Assembly (NCBI GenBank): GCA_003644405.1
Contig: QNCE01000091.1
Span: 1-5,031, forward strand
Direction: 5' to 3'
Length of the DNA: 5,031 nt
DNA from: Candidatus Omnitrophota bacterium
GTDB taxonomy: Bacteria > Omnitrophota > Gorgyraeia > Duberdicusellales > 4484-171
Shown in pieces: positions 1 through 4,071 of the stretch. The stretch's first letter is position 1. The number at the start of each line of letters is the position of its first letter. The notes under the pieces are model-generated. The model searched no databases, was not told where the DNA came from, and saw only the letters and a program-made list of their open reading frames with translations. A program made the translations under genes and the position numbers.

Positions 1-561
1 ATAGATTTAATGAAGATAACTAAGGTTGTTATTTCTCATCAGCATTGGGATCACATTCAAGGATTAAATGGTCTTTTGGAGATGAATAAAGGTATTACCG
101 TTTATGTTTGTGCTCACTCTAACAAAAATTTTAAGGACCGTATTCTAAAACAGAAAGCAAAGTTAGTAGAAGTAAAGGAGAAAATTAATATAAAAGAAGG
201 GGTATACTCCAGTGGGGAGTGCCTTATTTCTTACAAAGGAGAAAAGATTGCTGAACAAAGCTTAATAATTGAAAGAGGTAAGGACTTGGTTTTACTCTGT
301 GGATGTGCACACTTTGGTGTGTTAAATATTATAGAAAAAGTAAGGAGGAGTTTTAATAAAGATATATATTGTTTAATAGGAGGATTCCATCTTATGGATA
401 AAGAAAAAAGATTTATTGAGTATGTAGTTAGAGAATGCAGAAAAGCAGTAAAGAAGATAGCACCTTCTCACTGTACGGGATTTCTTGGTGTTTCTTTGTT
501 TCGGGAGGTCTTCAAGGAAGATTTCCTAGAGATAAAAGTAGGTAAAGAGATAGGGTTTTAA
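1..561 (+). CDS. MBL-fold metallohydrolase, DHPS-like (MJ0301-type) subgroup, 5'-truncated by window edge
   Basis: This is the C-terminal part of a metallo-beta-lactamase-fold protein. The frame is open to base 1 (I-D-L precede the first ATG at 10), so the ATG at 10 is internal and the true start lies outside the window. The metal-binding signature H-Q-H-W-D-H (HxHxDH) is at 37-54. Further ligand-type motifs follow: G-C-A-H (His at 310-312), G-G-F-H-L (His at 388-390) and P-S-H-C-T-G (His at 469-471, Cys at 472-474). The GC(A/S)H, GGFHL and HCTG set is typical of the cytosolic subgroup annotated as 7,8-dihydropterin-6-methyl-4-(beta-D-ribofuranosyl)-aminobenzene-5'-phosphate synthase-like. 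Most members have no proven substrate, and that name should not be taken as the reaction here. About 190 residues are visible; I expect several tens of N-terminal residues to be missing. Its stop lies 4 bp before the first ATG of the downstream exporter relic, so it may share that transcript. Confidence 0.88.
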   Translation: MDLMKITKVVISHQHWDHIQGLNGLLEMNKGITVYVCAHSNKNFKDRILKQKAKLVEVKEKINIKEGVYSSGECLISYKGEKIAEQSLIIERGKDLVLLCGCAHFGVLNIIEKVRRSFNKDIYCLIGGFHLMDKEKRFIEYVVRECRKAVKKIAPSHCTGFLGVSLFREVFKEDFLEIKVGKEIGF

Positions 562-753
562 AAATATGGAGATCGTTTTTTCCTCTCTAAGCGAGCTCTA
601 ATAATTATCATCTTCGTTTTCGTGATGATGGTTTTTATTGATTACTTAAACACTTTTACCAGAGGTGGGCCAACTCGTTTTATGAAGGGTTCGCATTGGA
701 GGCAATATCTTCTTGCCTCCTTCTTAGGGGTTATCCCTGGTTGTTTAGGAGCG

Positions 754-757
754 TTTA
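754..757. repeat. Target-site duplication, left copy (TTTA)
   Basis: TTTA directly abuts the left end of the palindromic element and matches the copy at 824-827. Only one copy is needed to restore the exporter reading frame. A 4-bp match in AT-rich DNA could be chance, but the exact frame repair argues for a true duplication. Confidence 0.7.
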
Positions 758-823
758 CCCCAAACCACAAAAGGCCACCCCGCCCTTTCAAAGAAAGGAC
801 GGAGGTAAGCCCGTGGTTCGGGG
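758..823. mobile_element. 66-bp palindromic MITE/REP-like insertion in the exporter relic
   Basis: The element begins CCCCAAACCAC (758-768) and ends GTGGTTCGGGG (813-823). These are 11-bp terminal inverted repeats with one mismatch. The centre is a second inverted repeat, CCGCCCTTTC (780-789), loop AAA (790-792), GAAAGGACGG (793-802), again with one mismatch. The whole can fold into one imperfect hairpin with internal bulges. It is about 61% G+C (40 of 66 by count), well above its surroundings. TTTA stands immediately on both sides. Deleting the element with one TTTA gives codons GCG TTT ATA GTA GCT, reading G-A-F-I-V-A-S-L-Y, which fits the exporter family and proves insertion into a previously intact codon run. 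It codes for no transposase, so it would have been moved in trans or is a REP-type palindrome. No second copy is seen in this window. Confidence 0.8.
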
Positions 824-827
824 TTTA
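824..827. repeat. Target-site duplication, right copy (TTTA)
   Basis: TTTA directly abuts the right end of the palindromic element and pairs with the copy at 754-757. The duplication plus element adds 70 bp, which is one more than a multiple of three and therefore shifts the downstream exporter frame. Confidence 0.7.
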
Positions 828-1204
828 TAGTAGCTTCTCTCTATATGAGGGGAGCTTTAACTTTGGGGGCATTAACTTCGGCAATGGTTGCTACACTTTT
901 TATAGCTCTAGGTCTAAAATTTTTCAACCTTCAGAGTTTGTTAAGCATAATCTAATTTATGTGCTCTTCCTGGCAGGACTAATAGGAATTATTCCTGAAA
1001 GTGGACCTCATATGATATTTGTAATGATGTTTTATAAGAAAGTTATTCCCTTTTCTGTGTTTTTTACCTCATGTATTATTCAGGATGGTTACGGAATGCT
1101 GCCGTTACTTTCGCATAGCGTAAGAGTAAGTTTCTGGGTAAAGATGGTTAATTTGGTAGTGGGTATAACTATTGGGTATCTTCTTTATCGTATGGGTATT
1201 TAAT

Positions 1205-1426
1205 ATGGAGACAACTCTTCTTCAATTGGAAAGTAATAGGTGGAGTAAGGTGAAGGAGATTCGAGGAGGAATGGGTTTTCAGAAAAAATTAGAGAATTTA
1301 GGGATAAGGGTAGGAGTAAGGATTTTAAAAGTAAGCCAAACTCCTGGACCAATAATTGTAAAGGTAAGTTCTTCCCAATTTGCTATTGGGAGAGGAATGG
1401 CTTCTAAAATTATCGTAGAAGGATGA
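1205..1426 (+). CDS. feoA: Ferrous iron transport protein A (FeoA)
   Basis: A 73-residue SH3-like cytosolic protein of normal FeoA length. It is thought to assist or regulate the FeoB iron permease; its exact role is still debated in the field. Family features visible are the N-terminal half with V-K-E-I-R-G-G-M-G-F-Q-K-K-L-E-N-L-G-I-R (about residues 16-35, the usual G-x-x-x-x-x-L-x-x-L-G-I/M pattern), then the V-G-V-R-I strand, P-I-I-V-K-V, and the C-terminal Q-F-A-I-G-R-G-M-A-S-K-I-I-V core. I chose ATG 1205. A TTG at 1172 in the same frame would add 11 residues that do not look like FeoA and would overlap the exporter relic. ATG 1205 has no recognisable Shine-Dalgarno sequence but lies 1 bp after the TAA of the relic's open frame (TAATATG), so translation may depend on ribosomes arriving from upstream. 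Its stop overlaps the feoB start as ATGA. Confidence 0.93.
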   Translation: METTLLQLESNRWSKVKEIRGGMGFQKKLENLGIRVGVRILKVSQTPGPIIVKVSSSQFAIGRGMASKIIVEG

Positions 1427-3138
1427 GAGTGCTTCTGGTGAGCAATCCTAATGTAGGTAAGAGTGTGCTTTTTTCCCATCTTACCGGAGCAAGAGTTTTG
1501 GCTTCTAACTACCCTGGTACTACTGTAGAAATAACTAAGGGTTTTTTAAAACTGGGAGATATCCGAGCAGAGGTGATAGATGCCCCAGGAACTTATGGGT
1601 TAACTCCCACTAATAAGGCTGAAGAGGTAGCTTTAGAATTACTCAACCAGGCAGATGTAATAGTAAATGTGGTAGATGCTACTAATTTAGAGAGGAATCT
1701 ATCTCTAACTGTGGATCTCTTACAAAGAGTAAAAAAGCCTTTCATTGTGGTTTTAAATATGTGGGATGAGACTAAGCATAAGGGTATTGATATAGATATA
1801 GAGAAGTTAAAGAAACTTCTAGGGGTAAAGGTCATTCCTACTTGCGGTTTAACTGGTCAGGGGGTAAAAGAGCTAGTAGAGAAGATAAAAACCGCCTCTC
1901 CTCCTAAAGACTTAGAAAAAGAGAAATGGAGTTTTATTGGAAAGATAATTGAAAGGGTACAAAAGCTTTCTCATCGTCATCACACGATTTGGGATATTCT
2001 TGAAGAAGTAAGTGTAAAACCTCCATGGGCTTATCCAATTGCTGTAGCCATAGTTATTTTAAGTTTTCAGGTAATAAGATTTGTAGGAGAAGGGTTGATA
2101 AATTATGTGTTTGCCCCCCTTTTTACTAATTTTTATACTCCTCTAATTATGAAGTTAAGTTTTTTTATTAGAAAGAGTAGTTTTTTACACAGTATCCTAA
2201 TAGGAAAGCTTGGAGGAGGAGAAATTGACTACTCTAGTGCATTTGGTTTGTTAACTACAGGTCTTTACGTACCTATAGCTATGGTTTTACCGTATGTATT
2301 TAGTTTCTATCTAGTATTAGGTGTGTTGGAAGATTGGGGGTACTTACCCCGATTAGCTATTTTAGCAGATAGAGCATTTCATAAAGTAGGCCTTCATGGA
2401 TATGCAATAGTCCCTATGGTCTTAGGTTTGGGATGTAATGTTCCTGGAGCGCTTTCTACAAGACTTTTTGAAGAGAGGAGAGAGAAGTTTATTGCTGCTA
2501 CTTTAGTTTCTATAGCAGTGCCTTGCATGGCCCAGAGTGCCATGGTAATCGGGGTATTAGGGAGATTAGGTGGGCAATTCGTAGGAATTGTATTTTTAAT
2601 TCTTTTTCTGGTATGGTTTATTCTAGGAATAATCCTAAATAGATTCTTAAAAGGGGAAAGTCCGGAAATCTTGGTAGAGATTCCTCCTTATCGTCTTCCT
2701 TCTTTAAAAGCTCTCTATAAAAAACTATGGATAAGATTGTCTTGGTTTTTTTCCGAAGCATTACCTTATGTTCTTTTGGGTGTACTATTTGTTAATATTC
2801 TTTATTATCTAAAGATTATTGATTTTTTGGCAGTAATATTTTCCCCTATAATGACCAGAATCTGGGGTTTACCTGATCAGGCAATAGGAGCTTTGATTGT
2901 AGGTTTCCTAAGAAAGGATGTAGCGGTGGGAATGCTTCGCCCACTTAATTTAAGTGTGCGACAGCTTATTGTAGGAGTTACAATTCTTACAATTTACTTT
3001 CCTTGTGTAGCTACTTTTGTGGTCCTGTTGAGAGAGCTAAAAATCAAGGATATGTTGAAATCTATCGCTATTATGCTCTCCACAGCATTAGTGGTGGGGG
3101 GAGTGGTAAATTTTATTCTTTCGCTACTTAAGATTTGA
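1423..3138 (+). CDS. feoB: Ferrous iron transport protein B (FeoB), short form
   Basis: Inner-membrane Fe(II) permease with an N-terminal G domain, 571 residues; many FeoB proteins are 650-770. G motifs are visible: G1 S-N-P-N-V-G-K-S (7-14), G2 Y-P-G-T-T-V-E (30-36), G3 D-A-P-G (53-56), G4 N-M-W-D (112-115) and G5 C-G-L-T-G-Q-G (141-147). A short helical linker (about 150-195) leads to the membrane part, with hydrophobic segments near 203-222, 276-301, 326-342, 356-380, 386-406, 444-466, 486-495, 514-537 and 546-569. The gate motifs are E-D-W-G-Y-L-P-R (303-310), G-L-G-C-N-V-P (335-341), P-C-M-A-Q-S-A (367-373) and Y-F-P-C-V-A-T-F (525-532). The three Cys (338, 368, 528) fall where FeoB carries conserved Cys proposed to line the pore. 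The usual G at the first P-loop position is Ser7. ATG 1423 overlaps the feoA stop by 4 bp, giving translational coupling. The second gate diverges from the E. coli S-C-G/S-A-R-L form but is otherwise intact, so the protein is probably functional. Confidence 0.95.
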   Translation: MRVLLVSNPNVGKSVLFSHLTGARVLASNYPGTTVEITKGFLKLGDIRAEVIDAPGTYGLTPTNKAEEVALELLNQADVIVNVVDATNLERNLSLTVDLLQRVKKPFIVVLNMWDETKHKGIDIDIEKLKKLLGVKVIPTCGLTGQGVKELVEKIKTASPPKDLEKEKWSFIGKIIERVQKLSHRHHTIWDILEEVSVKPPWAYPIAVAIVILSFQVIRFVGEGLINYVFAPLFTNFYTPLIMKLSFFIRKSSFLHSILIGKLGGGEIDYSSAFGLLTTGLYVPIAMVLPYVFSFYLVLGVLEDWGYLPRLAILADRAFHKVGLHGYAIVPMVLGLGCNVPGALSTRLFEERREKFIAATLVSIAVPCMAQSAMVIGVLGRLGGQFVGIVFLILFLVWFILGIILNRFLKGESPEILVEIPPYRLPSLKALYKKLWIRLSWFFSEALPYVLLGVLFVNILYYLKIIDFLAVIFSPIMTRIWGLPDQAIGALIVGFLRKDVAVGMLRPLNLSVRQLIVGVTILTIYFPCVATFVVLLRELKIKDMLKSIAIMLSTALVVGGVVNFILSLLKI

Positions 3139-3467
3139 AAGTAGTTCTAACTCTTCTATCAGTCTTGATATTCTTATTTTTAGGAGGATGTGTAAGTTTA
3201 AGAGGATACTTATCTCAAAATAGGGGAAGGGTGGTATTAAGAGTAAAAAAACCCTTTGGCGAAGGGTATTTAAAAAAAGATTATTATCTTACCCAGCAGG
3301 GAACTCTCATAAATCTTAACGATAATAAAGAGAGAGTAATCAGGGTATTAGGACTACCGGATAAGGTTACTTATTCCTTGGAGGGTTATTATATCTGGAT
3401 TTATAAATCTGAAAGGCTAAAAGTTTACTTCCAAGGCGATTATGTTAGAGGGTTTAAGAGATTTTAA
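3135..3467 (+). CDS. Small lipoprotein, BamE/SmpA-like fold suspected, function unknown
   Basis: A 110-residue protein with a type II signal peptide: M-K, a hydrophobic stretch (3-16), then lipobox L-G-G-C with Cys19 as the lipidated residue. The next residue is Val rather than Asp, so outer-membrane sorting would be expected under the E. coli rule. The mature part contains K-E-R-V-I-R-V-L-G-L-P-D-K-V, then an aromatic strand pair E-G-Y-Y-I-W-I-Y-K and L-K-V-Y-F-Q-G-D-Y-V. This helix, LGxPD turn and strand pattern resembles BamE/SmpA-OmlA-type small lipoproteins, but homology is inferred by eye only. The start is TTG 3135, overlapping the feoB stop as TTGA. An in-frame TAA at 3129-3131 rules out anything further upstream, and a later start would lose the charged n-region of the signal peptide. 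There is no clear Shine-Dalgarno sequence, so coupling to feoB translation is likely. A link to iron uptake is suggested only by position. Confidence 0.75.
   Translation: MKVVLTLLSVLIFLFLGGCVSLRGYLSQNRGRVVLRVKKPFGEGYLKKDYYLTQQGTLINLNDNKERVIRVLGLPDKVTYSLEGYYIWIYKSERLKVYFQGDYVRGFKRF
3245..3267 (-). terminator. Possible intrinsic terminator for leftward transcription (weak)
   Basis: Read on the - strand this is ACCCTT, loop CGCCA, AAGGGT, followed by six more T. That is a perfect 6-bp stem with a U-tract. It lies inside the lipoprotein gene, about 800 bp past the stop of the radical SAM gene, where it could stop antisense read-through. The stem is short with only three G:C pairs, and the same bases encode K-K-P-F-G-E-G, so it may be chance. 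Confidence 0.2.
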
Positions 3468-3479
3468 AATTAGCACTTT

Positions 3480-3484
3480 AAGGA
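3480..3484 (+). promoter_or_regulatory. Ribosome binding site of the DNA glycosylase gene
   Basis: AAGGA stands 5 nt before ATG 3490. It decides the start: the in-frame ATG at 3442 has no such site, would overlap the lipoprotein gene by 26 bp, and would add 16 residues before the usual family N-terminus. Confidence 0.65.
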
Positions 3485-3489
3485 AACGT

Positions 3490-4071
3490 ATGCGAACAAA
3501 GCATTTTTTTCTTAATCAAGCTCCTTATGTTGCTTACCATCTTTTGGGTGATTATATAGTAGTTGCTAAAGGAAGAAAGAATTTAATAGGGGAAATTGTA
3601 GAGACAGAAGCCTACCTAGGTATAGAGGATGATGCTTCTCATGCCTTTTCTGGTAAACTTACCTCCAGAAATAAATTTCTCTATAGAGAAGGGGGTATAA
3701 TTTATGTGTATTTAATCTATGGAAAATTCTGGTGTTTTAATGTAGTAGTTTCAAGAAAAGGTGATCCCCAGGCAGTGTTTATCAGGGCTATTGAGCCTCT
3801 TTCAGGGATAGAGATTATGAAAAAGAATAGAGGCAGAAAGAGCGAAAAAAATCTCACTAACGGCCCAGGGCGATGGACACAAGCCTTAGGTATTAATGGA
3901 AGATTCTTAGGTAGGAGCATTACTTCTAAAGACTTCTTTATCTCCGCAGGAGTCTGTAAAAAATTTTCTGTAGTGAAAACAAAAAGAATAGGGATTGATT
4001 ATGCTGTCTACTGTAAAGACCTTCCCTTAAGATACTACATTAAAAATAATCCTTTCGTTTCGGTAAAATAG
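3490..4071 (+). CDS. mpg: DNA-3-methyladenine glycosylase, AAG/MPG family
   Basis: A monofunctional base-excision glycosylase that removes alkylated purines such as 3-methyladenine (and often hypoxanthine or ethenoadenine in this family) from DNA. The protein has 193 residues, the usual size for bacterial members. Motifs in order are I-V-E-T-E-A-Y (36-42), D-A-S-H-A-F (48-53), S-R-N-K-F (59-63), I-Y-V-Y-L-I-Y-G (71-78), A-V-F-I-R-A-I-E-P (95-103), N-G-P-G-R-W-T-Q-A-L-G-I (124-135) and a C-terminal N-P-F-V-S. By comparison with human AAG, Glu40 is the catalytic base (Glu125), Tyr42 and His51 match Tyr127 and His136 of the base pocket, and Arg99 matches Arg182. All key residues appear present, so it should be active. 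It starts 22 bp after the lipoprotein stop and probably shares the upstream transcript. Its stop codon directly abuts the stop of the convergent radical SAM gene. It has no evident functional tie to iron transport, though alkylation repair beside iron genes may simply be operon drift. Confidence 0.93.
   Translation: MRTKHFFLNQAPYVAYHLLGDYIVVAKGRKNLIGEIVETEAYLGIEDDASHAFSGKLTSRNKFLYREGGIIYVYLIYGKFWCFNVVVSRKGDPQAVFIRAIEPLSGIEIMKKNRGRKSEKNLTNGPGRWTQALGINGRFLGRSITSKDFFISAGVCKKFSVVKTKRIGIDYAVYCKDLPLRYYIKNNPFVSVK

Larger units (their letters stand above)
566..1203 (+). pseudogene. Decayed putative heavy-metal/manganese exporter (10-TM, ArsP_2-like family)
   Basis: Fragments match, from memory, the putative 10-TM heavy-metal exporter family (Pfam ArsP_2, often called putative manganese transporter). 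They are F-V-F-V-M-M-V-F-I-D-Y-L-N, W-R-Q-Y-L-L-A-S-F-L-G-V-I-P-G-C-L-G-A-F, and I-G-I-I-P-E-S-G-P-H followed by I-I-Q-D-G-Y-G-M-L-P-L-L. The family is about 300 residues or longer and inner-membrane. Four lesions are visible. First, the ATG at 566 reads M-E-I-V-F-S-S-L-S-E-L then stops at 599-601, while the homologous continuation A-L-I-I-I-I-F starts in another frame at 595. Second, a 66-bp palindrome plus a 4-bp duplication (754-827) splits the G-C-L-G-A-F helix. Third, after M-V-A-T (884-895) the expected S-G-D-E-A-F segment, second half-domain start and cytoplasmic loop are absent, roughly 80-110 residues by my estimate. Fourth, about one base is missing near 935-938. A frame of 193 codons (622-1203, GTG/ATG/ATG start cluster) nevertheless stays open and ends 1 bp before feoA. 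A working exporter is very unlikely. Indel sequencing errors could explain the two small shifts but not the insertion or deletion. Confidence 0.82.

Noticed and set aside
212..226. Short inverted repeat ACTCC / GGAGT inside the MBL gene
   Set aside because: A 5-bp stem in coding DNA with no T tract or other context is expected by chance.
824..835. TATAGT at 826-831 at the right edge of the palindromic element as a promoter -10 box supplied by the insertion
   Set aside because: No -35-like hexamer is found at the right distance within the element and there is no extended -10; the match is one short AT-rich hexamer.
1172..1204. TTG 1172 as an upstream start for feoA
   Set aside because: The extra 11 residues do not resemble FeoA, overlap the exporter relic, and ATG 1205 gives a normal-length protein.
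1372..1392. Stem-loop with 6 perfect pairs (CCCAAT / ATTGGG) extended by a T-A and a wobble pair, near the end of feoA and 30 bp before feoB
   Set aside because: It encodes the conserved FeoA S-S-Q-F-A-I-G-R core, is not followed by a T run, and feoB is translationally coupled, so a terminator or attenuator here is not supported.
1593..1835. Open frames on the - strand inside feoB and also at 1279-1479 and 3717-3920
   Set aside because: They lie wholly or mostly opposite well-recognised genes, resemble no protein family I know and have no ribosome binding site that stands out; they are shadows of the + strand coding.
3182..3223. AGGAGG followed by ATG (3188) inside the lipoprotein gene, opening an 11-codon peptide
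   Set aside because: The ATG touches the AGGAGG with no spacer, the frame is tiny, and the GGAGGATGT bases encode the lipobox G-G-C.
3442..3489. ATG 3442 as the start of the DNA glycosylase
   Set aside because: It has no ribosome binding site, overlaps the lipoprotein gene by 26 bp and adds an unusual N-terminus; ATG 3490 has AAGGA at the right spacing.
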